Shown piece by piece: positions 1 through 12,124 of a DNA stretch of 64,000 bases. A program made the translations under genes and the position numbers. The notes beneath the pieces were generated by a model. That model did no database searches and had not been told where the DNA came from. It saw nothing but the letters and a program-made list of their open reading frames with translations. Within the stretch, counting starts at the first letter, position 1. Every line of letters starts with the position of its first letter. This stretch comes from Apodospora peruviana (Eukaryota > Ascomycota > Sordariomycetes > Sordariales > Lasiosphaeriaceae), in assembly GCA_033439685.1 (NCBI GenBank), contig JAUEDM010000001.1, positions 434,001 through 498,000 on the forward strand. Direction: 5' to 3'.

Positions 1-392
1 CCGGTCCCGCGATAGCACGCCCACCATAAGTAAGACTTTAAAATTTCATGTCTTGCTTACAGGTAATCACAAAATATATGGGAGACTATATCGAACGATA
101 ATCTTGGAATATGAATATCTCAGTAGATTCTTCATTACATTTCAGTCAGTATGGTGAGTGTGAGCTGAGGTAGCACTTCATTTACGCGGAATAAGGCTGC
201 GGGCGGGGCTCAGTTATAGTGGGGACCTCACCTTGACAACCAGGCATCATCCGCAGAAGCCACAGCTGAGCCTCGCCACCTCCTGCCTTTCTCACTTCAC
301 AACACTTCATCATCTCACACACTCTCTTCCTCCTCTCATGAGATGATTTAACCAAGACCTGCTTTCACTCACTCAAGGTAGGTCGCGATAGA
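1..392. other. Upstream region of the acid phosphatase gene
   Basis: No gene is supported here. The last 100 bases form a C/T-rich leader (for example 299-340) of the kind that precedes many ascomycete start codons, so this is read as promoter and 5' leader of the following gene. The left edge may hold the end of a neighbour, but no coding signal is visible. Confidence 0.5.
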
Positions 393-2452
393 ATGGCAAT
401 GGCGATGCGGGCACTGAAGACTAAGGACACGACGGGCTACGAACCCGTCGGCCAGAATGAGGACGTCCTCAACGACGATGGCTCATTTCCACCACTACCT
501 GACGTTCCAACCCTCACTCACCACAATGACCACACTCCGAAGCGCAACTGGCGATTATTCGGTCTAGCGTTCACTCTGTCCCTGATACTCTGGCTCGGGG
601 TGGGCCTCGTGACCGGCAACGGGACCCTCTTTGGGATTCGCGGCCCCGGCCGTGGCGGACACTGGGTATCCGAAGACACAACAACCTGCTCAGCAGAATG
701 CGGACAACAACCGAGTGACGTACCGCAGTACTTCCAGACTACTCCCGAACTATGGGCGGGGCCGACGGCAACAGGAAAAGCGGCCTTCATGGCGCAGACG
801 AGGACGTTCGATCATGCCGCGACGTACGTGCCCAACGCGCCGCTGCAGACTTCGCTTCCCATACAAGGCATGAGCGAAGGGAACGAGAGCATTTTTGGGA
901 TGATGGGTTTCCTGGCGCCGTATACGCCCAGTCCCGGGTTTGGAGTGGATGAGTATCCACTCCCTGAAGGGGCGGAGATCGTGCAGGTGCAGATGTTGAG
1001 TCGGCATGGGAGTCGGTATCCGACGAGCGGGTCGGCGGTTACTGATTTTGGGGAGAGGATTGCGGCTGCGAAAGAATCAGACAAAGGGTTTAAGAGTAAG
1101 GGTGTGTTGGGTTTTTTGGGGGACTGGAGATATCAATTGGGTTGGGAGATTTTGGTGCCGAAAGGTGAGTTCTCTCTGGTGTCGTGGGTATGTGGTGGTG
1201 GTGATGATGATCTAACGGGATTGATTATATATATAGGGAGACAAGAGTTGTTTGACTCGGGCGTGTTGCATTCGTACATGTACTCGCAGCTGTATAACCC
1301 CAACAGCAAGATCATTGTGCGGACGACGGTGAGTTGTTGTTCATCACCTGAGTTGTATGTGGAAAACGTTCATTGACACTAGGAAAAAGACACAGGATCG
1401 GATGCTCAAATCGGCCGAGTATTTTATGGCTGGCTTCTTTGGACTTGAATGGTATGAACGCACCACCACCACTTCCTTAATAACTCTCAGGTATGCAACA
1501 TGGTTAACACGGACCGCGCAGGACAAACAACGCCACAATAGAAGTCATCATCGAGGAGGCCGGCTTTAACAACTCTCTCGCGGGTTACCTCAACTGCCCC
1601 AACGGACGCAAAGGCAACTCGGGCCAGGACGCCGCCACCGCGTGGATCAACAACTACCTCGCCAACGCGACCACCCGTCTCGCACCTTTGGTTGAGGGCT
1701 ACGAGTGGACGATTGGCGACACGTATGCGGCGCAGACCATGTGTCCATACGAGACGGTCGCCTACGGGTACAGCCGCTTCTGCGATCTGTTCACCTACGA
1801 CGAGTGGATCGGGTTCGAATACTCGATCGACCTGGCGTTTTACGGGAATAACGCGTTCGGCTCGCCAACCGGAAGGGCCGTCGGCATCGGCTACCAGCAG
1901 GAGGTTATCGCGAGACTGAAAAACCACACGCTGGGCTATTCTGGTTCGCAGATCAACGTGACGCTGGACAACAGCACGGACACGTTTCCGCTGAACCAGA
2001 GTTTGTATTTTGATTTCTCGCACGACACTAATATCGTTGCCATCTTGACGGCGTTTGGGTTGAGGCAGTTTGCTGGCTCGCTGGACCCGGCAAGGTACCC
2101 TGGGGAACACAATTTTACTGTTTCGCATATGACGCCGTTTGGCGCACGGCTGGATATTGAGATTATTCAGACGCCGAAACCTGTTAAGGCGGACCGGTCG
2201 GGTTATGAGGATGGTGGAGAGCTGACGAAATATGTCCATTTTGTGCTGAATCAGCGCACGCTTCCGCTTGGGTGGAGTTTCCCGGAGTGTGATGATACAA
2301 GAGTCGACGGGTGGTGCGAGTTGGGGCAGTTCTTGAAGGCACAGGAGGCTATGCCGCGCCGGGCGAGGTTCGAGTATGCGTGCTTTGGGGACTGGACTTC
2401 CGAGGAAGGGGTCGGGGAGTTTGGGTTTACTGATGATGGGGCGCCGCCATAA
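393..2452 (+). CDS. Membrane-anchored histidine acid phosphatase (phytase-like)
   Basis: Four exons: 393-1164, 1237-1328, 1396-1451 and 1522-2452. Phases agree and give 616 residues. The enzyme class hydrolyses phosphomonoesters such as phytate through a phosphohistidine intermediate. The catalytic RHGSRYPT motif (RHGxRxP signature) is at residues 204-211 and the proton-donor HD pair is at about 474-475 in a FSHDTNIVA context, as in fungal phytases and multiple inositol polyphosphate phosphatases. In place of a cleavable signal peptide there is a hydrophilic segment of about 55 residues followed by one hydrophobic span (about residues 52-75, LFGLAFTLSLILWLGVGLV). This suggests a type II membrane protein with the catalytic domain outside. 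Introns are 72, 67 and 70 nt; the first has no in-frame stop. The start is the first ATG after the C/T-rich leader, and two further in-frame ATGs follow within five codons. Substrate (phytate or general phosphate ester) cannot be decided from sequence. Confidence 0.88.
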
Positions 2453-5180
2453 ATGTCAAGGTATACTCTTACTCGAGGACTTCAATATGGGTGGATCAGG
2501 AAGTGGTATCTATGTACATACTGGTGATGTTCATTTCTGTATTAATACTGTTATATTACTGAGTTTTAGGACGGGTCCGTGGAGATGGGAAGAACTTGCT
2601 GTTTGGTTCCGGTATTGGTCCCGTGTGAATGTGACTTGAGCTGAGGTACTTCCGTACACTGTCTACGGCAATAGTCAACCTCTGGTGTCTACAAAGACTT
2701 TTCTCATGATCAACTCCCAAAGTTCAAAACTGCCTCTAAGAGGTAATTGTAAGGGACTTTGTCTGATAATCCCCAAGCCCACGGTTTGTCACTACGAGAG
2801 TCCGTCCCTGTAGGTACCAGAGGTGGATTCTTTACCGTAGAATGTATCCTGTGAAATACGGGGAGTTGGGCGGAAGTTTCAAAGCTCCAATATCCATTCA
2901 GTAAGTTACCGCGTCCGCCGGGATATGATTCCCTCCTTCGGCATTCGATGATACGTATGCGGGGGAGCCCAGCATACCGGGGTAGGGCGGTTCAGCTTGG
3001 CACGGCACGGCACTGCGGAGTTGACCCCCACCTACCCTGCGGCGCTAAACTCGGCAAGCATCCCGGACATGGAACCGGCGGACGGGTAGGACGGATTCCG
3101 GGATGGGGCGCGCGCCGGCCGACCGGCATTCCATGTTTCGATATTGGTGTAGTATGGTGTGGGAATGAATCTATTATCCATGTTGGCGGATTGTCTGTAT
3201 TTCGGGTTTTCAGGGTCTTGTAATTACTCGTATAAAGTGATAAATGGTTCAAACTAACTTTTGCCAGAGGTACCGACCGAGTGATGATAACAAGGCGCCC
3301 CCAAGGGCTTGGTGGGAATCATCAGCTGCAAAGGCACAAGTACCTAGGTCCGGATCGGATCCAGGTACTTCAGAAACAGAGAGGTATTAATAATGGCTTC
3401 TCCCCTCCCAACGTTGAATCAACCTTCAGTTCACCAAACTGCCCGGGTGTATGCCACACGGAGGAAGCGATGGCAACGTACGTCCCTTTACAGTAAGTAG
3501 TTACCGCCTGAAAGGTGCTGCTGTAGGGGGACCGCCTTATCGTACCTAGACTACCTACCTCCCGCCGTGCTTCCAGTCCCCATGTAGTTTACAATGTATG
3601 CCAAGTATGTGTCAAGAACCACGGAGGCGTGATATTATTCACCAACTAATGGGTTAGGTAGATCAGGTAAGGTAGCGAGCTGAAACCTGGGGTAGTAGTA
3701 GTTCTGTCCCACCAGACCTTCCAACAGCGTCGTTGAGATGGTAGATAAGGTTCTGAGGCAATTTAGAACACAGGCACGAACGGCAGTATATTGAGTTGCT
3801 GACCACCAAATAACTCATTGGATAGCAAGAAAGATACAAAACATGGAGGTGGTATTTCGACACACAATATCACTCAACTCTGGTGGAGCGACGTTGCAGT
3901 AACGGTTCGTACGTTATGTCGTTCTTCTATCAAGCTGAAGGTTACCTACTTTCCCCGTAAAAAACCTCGCTCACCACACATGAGACGAGATATTTCATAC
4001 CTGGGCTGGATGATAAGACGCCTCGCCTCGACTTGTCAGTCGTCAGTGAGTCAAATCTAACCAATACAAGTTTACGTATTATTGAAACACGGTACAATCA
4101 GCCACCTGATTCCAAACCGACAGATACCTCAACAGCTCACCCAAATCCAAAGTTTCGAAGTCCAAGTTCACCACCACGGCGGCGGCAGGCACACGATACT
4201 CGCTCGCTCGCTCGCATCGCAGCGCATCGACAAGAAAGGTGATGGATGAACCCGTGAGGAGGGGTGGGAGATTGCAGATCGCCCTTCTCCTCTAACCAAC
4301 CAACCTTCGTATTAACCAAGCACAGATCCTGTATGCAAAAAGTGCCAATGTTCTAGACCCTCTCAGCAGTGACGAAAATGAACGAAAACCGCGCAAAAAG
4401 TTGAATAATCAATGGCGGCAATCCTGCCAAAATCCCTAATAAGCATGGCTAATGCGAAACTGAGACATTGCTTGCTGCCAAGTTTTAATTTTGATGCAGG
4501 AAGATACGGACAACACACACCAAGTTCAAACTTACAGGTAATAAATGCGAATAATACCCAGAAGGGCTAGCCAAATTTTGGGGTTTATCAACCCTGAAGT
4601 GTGACAGAACTGATAAGATAAACCATGGGTGCCCGGACCATCCCAATTGAGTTCCCAATGGGATGTCGATTTGGGCCTCGGCCTTCCCGGGTCGTGGGAA
4701 CGATGGCTCCGCGACCGGAGCGCACCGCACATGCCACTGTATCACCAGTTCAAATTCTGAAGTTCGATCAAAATCATGAAATACCAGATACCGGTGAAAT
4801 GAAAGGACCAATAAAAAATATAATAGGGTATTATACAACTTGCTATTAATGAAAAATCCGATGTGCTAGCTTGGATATATAGAAAAACATAAAAAACAAG
4901 TTAGAAGAGAGAGATCGAGCTAACTTAGGTATCCTGCAATGATAAACGCTGTTTTCATTCACCTCCCACAAACCCCAACCGTGCACCCAGCCAGCCAGAC
5001 AGACCAAGATCTCAAGAGCTTCTCTGTGCCCCTTTGCCGTTCAACATCGCCCCTTTATACTGTAAGGTACTGTTTATATGTGCAACGCTCCGCTTGCTGT
5101 CCTGTCGTAACCAACCAAAAAAGGGATTCCTTCTACCCAGAAACCAAAAACAATAAAACAAGCTAAACAAACAAGCGAGT
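2453..5180. other. Gene-free spacer
   Basis: This is 2.7 kb with only short open frames on both strands, none with a recognisable domain or start context. It contains many TACCT/AGGTA-type short motifs (for example 3340-3360 and 3540-3560) and an A/T-rich stretch at about 4320-4930. It lies between the 3' end of the phosphatase and the 3' end of the convergent ammonium transporter. I see no RNA gene. Confidence 0.5.
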
Positions 5181-6861
5181 CTATTCCGTCGACTCGGGCC
5201 TCTTCTTCTCCGGCTCGTTAGCAGCACCCTCCTCAGTCGGCTCGGGTAGTGCAGCCGGCGCATGACGAGAGCTATTCATCAGGTTCTGGTGCTCTTCGAT
5301 ACCGTGCTGGGGGGCCACCACGACGCCGTCCTCCTTCTGCTCCTTCTCCGCCGGCGTCCACGCAAGGTAATCGCGACGGACCTCGACATAATCGTAGGCG
5401 AACTCGCCGTGCTGGTCGTCGTCCATGCCTAGCAGCTCAGCCTCTTCGGAAGCACGGAGGTGCAGACCCGGAACCAGGTCAATAAGCTTAGCAATGATGG
5501 CAGACATAACAAAAGAGTACGAGGTGGTGGCGCAAACGTAGGCGACCTGGATGTAGAGGAGCTTGTAGTTGTGATTGAGCCAGCCGCCTGTGACGCCCGT
5601 GTTGACGCCGTCGAGGCCGATAATGTAATCGGCAGCGAAGAGGGCGTTGAAGATGAGTCCGACCATGCCGCCGACGCCATGTTCAGCGAACACGTCGAGC
5701 GCGTCGTCAATGCCCACGAGGAACTTGAACTTGGTTGCAAAATTGCAGCATACGCCCGTAACGACGCCCAGAATGATGCTGGCCCAAGGAGGAATGAAAC
5801 CAGATGCAGGAGTGGCAGCGACAAGACCCGAGATAGTACCAGAGCACCAGCCGACGAGCGACCACTTCTTGGCGAGGCGGTAATCGAGCAGACACCAGGT
5901 CATGGCCGCGAACATGGCAGTCAAGCACGAGTTCCAGCACGCCATGGCGGCGCGAAGGTTGGCGCCGAAAGCCGAGCCACCGTTGAAGCCCATCCAGCCG
6001 AACCAGAGGAAGACGGTACCGAGGGTGATGAGGGAGATGTTGTGCGGGCGGAAGTTGAGCATCATCTTCTCGTTACGACGGCCGAGTACCCAAGAGTATG
6101 CCAGCGCCGACGCGCCCGAGCCGATCTCGACGGGGCCACCACCGGCGTAGTCCAACACGCCGTAGTTGAAAGCCCAACCGTTCAGATTCCACGCCCAGCA
6201 GGCGAGAGGGCAGTAGACCAGGGTCGCCCAGAAAAAGGTGAAGATCATGGCGGGAATGACGCGGCCGCGCTCGGCCGTGGCACCGATCACAAGGGCTGCC
6301 GTGACACCGCAGAATTGCATCTATCAAAACGATCCTTCTGTTAGGAATGGAGCAATCGCAAAGTAGCCAATAGGAGACATGCTCACCTGGTAGAAGGAGT
6401 AAAGAAGCTCAGGAACGAGCGGTGACCCCGGCGACGGCGCTCCGAGCGTGTTCCTTAGACCGAAGTGATGTAGATCGCCGATAAAGCCATTGGTTGCGGT
6501 GCTGCTGAGTGCGAGAGAATACCCCCAAAAGTACCATTGGAAGATGACCACGCTGAAGGACATCATGCACACCCAAATGAGCGACAAGGCGGACTTTCTG
6601 CGCGCGAGGCCGGAGTAGAGGAAGGCGATGCCGGGTATCATGATCAACACCATGCACGAGGAGACGAGGATAAAGGCCTGGTCGCCGGATTGGTACCATT
6701 GGTTCAGGTTCTCGACGGCTATATTCGTATGTGGTTTCGTGTCAGGGTGCGCGATCCTCCATATTGCGACGGTTTGGGACTCAAGTCTTACCAGAATCGC
6801 CGCCAGTCTCTGAGTCGGTGCCATTGAACTCGGCGGGTGGTCCAACCCAAGAGTAAGACAT
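5181..6861 (-). CDS. Ammonium transporter, Mep1/Mep3 type (Amt/Mep/Rh family)
   Basis: Three exons on the minus strand: 6861-6792, 6718-6387 and 6320-5181, giving 513 residues. It is a plasma-membrane channel-like transporter for ammonium with about 11 membrane spans. The Amt signature (LDYAGGGPVEIGSG, then ALAYSWVLGRR) is present. The first of the two pore histidines is replaced by glutamate (E199 by my count), while the second is kept in AEHGVGG (H348). In fungi the glutamate form is typical of the Mep1/Mep3 branch rather than the Mep2 sensor branch. The C-terminal tail of about 110 residues is hydrophilic and ends ...KKRPESTE. The start MSYSWVGPP joins in frame to the conserved ENLNQWYQSGDQAF. 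Two HGATAR motifs (about 7099-7104 and 7228-7233) lie upstream and could bind an AreA/NIT2 GATA factor, which is inference. Confidence 0.92.
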
Positions 6862-9800
6862 GTTGGGCTGGTCGGTGCGCCTATGCAGGCGACTTACGAG
6901 CGAGCTAGGTTGCTGAATAGGTCTGTTATATCAAAGGAAAGATGGTGATTTAAGCAGGAGTGGCGGACGAGCTGCGGCTGCTGTAATTAAAGAGCGGACT
7001 GTTAGGAATAGGTTCCAGGTTTGGATGTGTCGGGTGTGGGAGGAGCGAAGGCAGAGGACACAGGACGGAGGCCGTCAGAGGTTGAAGGTGAGGAGCCGAG
7101 TCTATCGGTTGTGACTACCTAGTAAGATCTTCTTGGGTCTGTGGGCCGAGGAAAGGATGATGGCACAACGCCTGGCGGAGGGGTGGGAACGGGGGGATCA
7201 GGGGACGGAGCATCGATATATAAACTGATAGCGGCGACTTGGGATCCATCCCAAGAAGGCGACAGTCGGGGCAGGGAAGTGTGGTCCCGTCGATCCAGTG
7301 GGCGCCAGAGTGGGGAGAACTGCAGACTGACGCAGGGCCCGGGGTTTACTACCTTCGATACCGCTAACCTGCCATACCACTAGCCGAATACGTCAGTCTT
7401 TTTTCATTTGTCTTTTAACTGTCGTCCAATCTCCATAGCTTTCTATACCTGGAGCATCATCTTTTCATCAGAACCTGGAGGCACCCACGGATACCGTCCC
7501 AGATCTTTGTTGGATATCCTGAATATGTGCCTAACAATGAAGACAGGGTCAATTGAATTGTCCAAGCTGTAACCAAGTCGTCTCAATTGATTGAGCTCGA
7601 TATTGACCTCGACCTCGACGTGGGAAATATCTGCGCGAAGAGCCCGAGAGACCGTCCCAGGCCTGAGTTGGGGGTTAGCGGTACCGGGGTCAGACGGTGG
7701 CTGACAAGCTCTTGCAGACTGTAGTCCCCGCGGTAATTCTTTGTGATTGCGGCATGAAAGTGTTGAATGGGGGTTTGCGTTACGCTCGGTAGGTGTGGGT
7801 GGCATCCTTGTCCCTCTGGTTTCTTTGGGTTGTCTTGCCTGCTCATCTGCATGGGTCTGTGATCGATCCAGACAAGACGTCGTCACCACTCAGAGGTGAA
7901 CTGGCAGATGTCCGTGTTTGTTGGACGAGGCGAAAAAATTGCGCATTTCCAGTAGTGATGCGAACCCCCAAGCTTGCAGGGGTTTCGACCTTGATGGAGG
8001 GGGAGCTTGGTCCATCAGCTTGAATTTAGTTTAATTTGTCGTGCTTTAGCTTCTTAGCCTCTCAGAATAGACTCGGTTGTTTATATCGAACCTGTACCGA
8101 ACCGTCCGCTGTGTTGTTGACATCTGAATTGGTGGTTTGGTCACCGTGAAGTCAGTCCAGGCATGAGAGATGTGTCGGACAGGAAGCTCCTGCCCGAGTC
8201 GTGTGCTCATTCATCGCAGATAAACCTTCAAAGTGGGGGTTCCCAAGGCGGGGAAGTGATGAAGAAGAGGGGTGAATTGAAGAACAGTAATCCGTACGGA
8301 TGTACGGTACCGTACTGGAAAGTTAACGATGATATGGCAATACCGCAGTGCCTGTTCCGGTTAGCATCCCTCGGGAACACCTTCCCTTAGACAAGACATT
8401 TTGACCAATGACAGGAGCCGCGGTTTCTCAGTTTGGTACCTGTGCAGGGCTGGAGAGGGATTTTTCAATCGCATTTGCGGCCTTTTTATTGCAGCGCTCT
8501 GATTCGCCTGCCTCACCTTCGGCAGCCTGTTCAGCTGCAGGGTTTTTCTGTCTGTTTCGGTGCTCACATGATGCCCAAAACAGAGTCTGGGCGGTACTGC
8601 AATATCCTGATCTCGCTCTCCCCGAACGTGGAGACTCGCTCGTGTCGAATGCTTGCTGTAAGATAGGGATGGAGAAAAATACTCTCCACTTCCAAGGACA
8701 AGCCATTCACGATCAAACGGCGGGCCTTTCCCCTGAGGATCCCATGGAACCCAAGCCCAACGTGGGGCTTTGCGTTGCTGTTACGAAATCGTTTGTCTTG
8801 TACCTGGCAAATCTTTAGCAACGGACGCTACACAGCATGCGGAGAAGGTCCCAAATGGTCTTGAGAGCGATCCTTGTGTCGAATCAGCGGCTTCAATTCG
8901 TCTTTCTAGACGCCTTCTGTGCGTCTCGAGGTAGCAATAAGGTTTTGTATCGTGTGTGTCGCGCGTGGGATCTGGGATTTGGAGCGATCGCAAGACACAG
9001 AAATAAATGTAACGACGACCCGCGAACTCCAGTCGGGGCCGGCAGGAACCAAAACCGTGCTACGTGTTTCGCAACAGGGCCCAGGATACCGATGAAGTGC
9101 TCTAACCTCCTCTGCCAAGTTGAATCTTTCAAGTTCAAGTCCATTACTGTAGTGGACGGCGTGTATCTGCATACCAAGAAGAGAGCTGCATCTATTCCAA
9201 AGGGACTATTGCTTTCTTCAAGCGCTTCGGACTGTTCGAAGTCAGTCTGAGATCAGATGATGCCAAAACGATGGTTCCGAAATGTCGCGTGTTCCGCCTT
9301 GGTAAGTCTCGTTAGCTGAAATGTGGGGGTTCAGATGAATCCATAACTGACTCTCCATGAGTCCTCAGCCGAGTTTGTGAGTACAGTATTTGACCGCCTC
9401 GCGTCTCGGGAATTGCCGCTCAGCTGTTGTGAAGGGAAAGCCGATGGTATGATGCACGTAAGATGGAGCTTTGGCCCCCTTTTTTTAATTCACGAGCTTA
9501 TTTTCCTCTTCCAGCGACGTGGCTTGCGTGATGGACCAAAAGGAGCCATTAGGGCGCGTTTATTCTGCACCCCAGATTGCGGATGAGGACAAGCGCATGA
9601 GAGATTTTCGATGTTCTTTTCGGCCGACCTCTTGGCTTGGAAGCTTATTTTTGACTGGAAGCGGAGCTGAAGCAAAGTCGTCGAAGTATCCCGGTGCTGC
9701 AACCACAGGGCTTTCCCGGGAGGTCCTTGCTCAGACGGCTGAGAAAATTCTATGCCAAGAGATAGGCTTATCTGGACAACGTCAGCCAATCAGATCGTCG

Positions 9801-12124
9801 CTGGATTGTTCAAACAGAAATGTCACAGCCTCGGGCAAAGTCGGCAGGCACTTGTTCTGGGCCCACAAAACCCGCCTGTTTGGTCGCCTCACAAACTCCC
9901 GGCGGCAGGCAGGAGGCACCTTGAATTTCCATCACGGCCGAACCGAATATGTGGATTACGGAAAGAGCCATTCCGCAGTAGGCCTGGAGAGCGACTGGCG
10001 CTGCCAGCACACTCGACAAATGAGACCCCAAGCATCTCTGAGAGCAGTTGAGTATTGCTTGTCTCTATTCAGACCTCCTCTCAGGAGAGAGAATTCTCCT
10101 GGTCGAAAAAGCGCCCGATGAACGACCTATCTTCTCCGACGGGTCGAATCTACCGTCTTTTCCCGTTCGACATATGACGTTTGCTGCCCAGACATCATTT
10201 ACGTCATCCTAATCTATCCAGCCTCACTTGGCGATGAGGCTATCGCGAACCCGCTATGGAGACGAGCGGAACCTTTACGCCGGGAGTCGACCGATCGACG
10301 CACGACTCCGCCCAGCGGCGAGAAGATGGGATGAAGAAAAATGCATCGAAGGCGACGCCGCGAGCAGCTCGACTTCATAAGTCCCGTCTCCATCGACACC
10401 TAAAGGATTCTGAGCTGGCAAACGTCCCGTAATGTCTTGAAGCATCCCTTTCTAAGGCTAAACTGCTTTACGGAATCAAGTGGTCTTCTCCGTTCCTCAT
10501 TATTGTCTCACTTCTCTTTCACCTCCGTATTTTTTGTACTTGAATCTACTGAAGCGTGCTAGTCGACCACCTTTAGGACAACTATTTAGCTTCCGGTATA
10601 GCAGTTTATCAAGCTATCCTATCCTGGATCTCGCCGAAATAACACTGTTTAAACGACTCGGTATCAGGTATCCGATATTTACCAGTTAAAGGAGGTGAAT
10701 CGAGTTCAGAAAAGCGAGCAAGAAGAGCTAGATGATGAAAAGAAAGATGCCCTCTCTTTCGACTTTAGAAGGAATGTGGAAAGAAGCGAGCCATGGATCT
10801 CCTCAAGGTTTAGCTCGACCTGTTGCAGGTCTGCTCGAAGGGTATCTCCCGGGTTTCTTATTAATAGATCACAGATCTGCTCAACCCATGGCTGTGGAGA
10901 GCGAGATATCTGACTAGAGGAAGCTTCTTGACAGGGCACTCTTGGGTTGGCATTGATACCTATGGTCCGTTTCACCGCGGCTCATATTCTTAGGGCGATC
11001 ATGCCTCCCGCGTGGAGTTGATGGGATACGGACCAGGTATACCGTTGATGCGTCTACCACTCGTGTCTTCTGTCATTCGGAAGGCTGCCACGATGCTTTT
11101 GACGTGCTTTTTATTTGGGCCTCGGAGGAGAGAACCAAAAATGCCAACGGATATGGAGGTGAGTACCAAAAACAAGGGAGGAAATGTTCTAGGGATATTG
11201 AGCCCTGTCGTCCGCAAGGTGCCCTTAAATATCAGGTAGATATGTCGATGAATCGGACTCCAAGGCAAGTTAAGAGGTACGGTTCAAAGCATTTATCTTA
11301 CGTACCAAGGTCGATAATCGGGGTACGTTACACAAAGAAAACGCTTCGAGCCATCCCGTTTTGTGTCATCCGCTGACGACGGACAATCAAACCTAGGCGT
11401 GCTAGGCTGCCTGTCACAATCCTTTGGTCCCAACTTCACGAGGCGTTCCACTTCACGATACAAAATACCCGATCAAGTTTGATTCAGGCACCCGAGAGAG
11501 ATAACTGGCCACGCTCCGTCACGTGGTCACCAACCAGCGCTCACTGGTACTGTGAGACGGTCAGCCGCCGGGGTCATTCAAGCGTTCAACCTGAATCTCA
11601 GCCTTACGATGCGCGTGGCACAGCCTCACCCTCCCTCACTAACACATGAGGTAAACCAACTTCATCATTCCACTTCTTTCATCACCTTTCATCTGTTATA
11701 TCGTGTGCGAGTCGTTGGTGAAGACCTTCAAAGGGTTTTGGCTACACGCAAAGCAAGCACCCGCGAGTTCATTCATTCGTCTCATCTTTTGAGATTGGCC
11801 TCGATATAGACTTTCCTTGTTGGCCAGTTCCCACGACCCGGGACACTTACCCGACTCACTTCTCATCTGAACCTTCTCCATCCAACGAACTCATATTTTA
11901 TTCTTCTTTCTTTCGGCATTTACCAACGAACTGACATCCATTCTTCTCCGTTTCGGCATTCACCAACCAACCCAACCAATACCGCGTGCACCTGCGCAAG
12001 TGCACGTCAATCTTTCGCCCATCTCACTCAGCCATATAAAGCATCTCTCCTGACTGCCATCATCACAACGATCACAATATCCCTCACAGTCACAACCGCC
12101 ACATTTGTAGCAACAGCCGCACTC
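6862..12124. other. Long gene-free region
   Basis: This stretch of 5.3 kb has no ORF that I can support. The nearest 600 bases to 6862 are the ammonium transporter promoter, with a TATATA stretch at about 7216-7222. The longest open frame (9519-10121, plus) has no family resemblance and competes with overlapping frames on the other strand. An intron-like stretch (GTAAGT at about 9302 to CTCAG at about 9368) hints at transcription, but the flanking sequence gives no coherent protein. A perfect 14-base palindrome lies at 8302-8315. The last 500 bases are the hydrolase promoter. Confidence 0.45.
12035..12040 (+). promoter_or_regulatory. TATA box of the alpha/beta hydrolase gene
   Basis: TATAAA sits about 85 bases before the start codon and is followed by a C/A-rich leader. 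The position and sequence fit a core promoter element. Assignment is by position only. Confidence 0.5.

Noticed and set aside
1487..2239. 250-codon minus-strand frame over the phosphatase
   Set aside because: It is antisense to the exon that carries the HD motif and shows no family resemblance.
5460..6344. 294-codon plus-strand frame over the ammonium transporter
   Set aside because: It is antisense to the conserved Amt sequence and has a low-complexity shadow protein.
9519..10121. 200-codon plus-strand frame in the gene-free region
   Set aside because: No domain, no promoter or leader signal, and overlapping frames of similar size are present.
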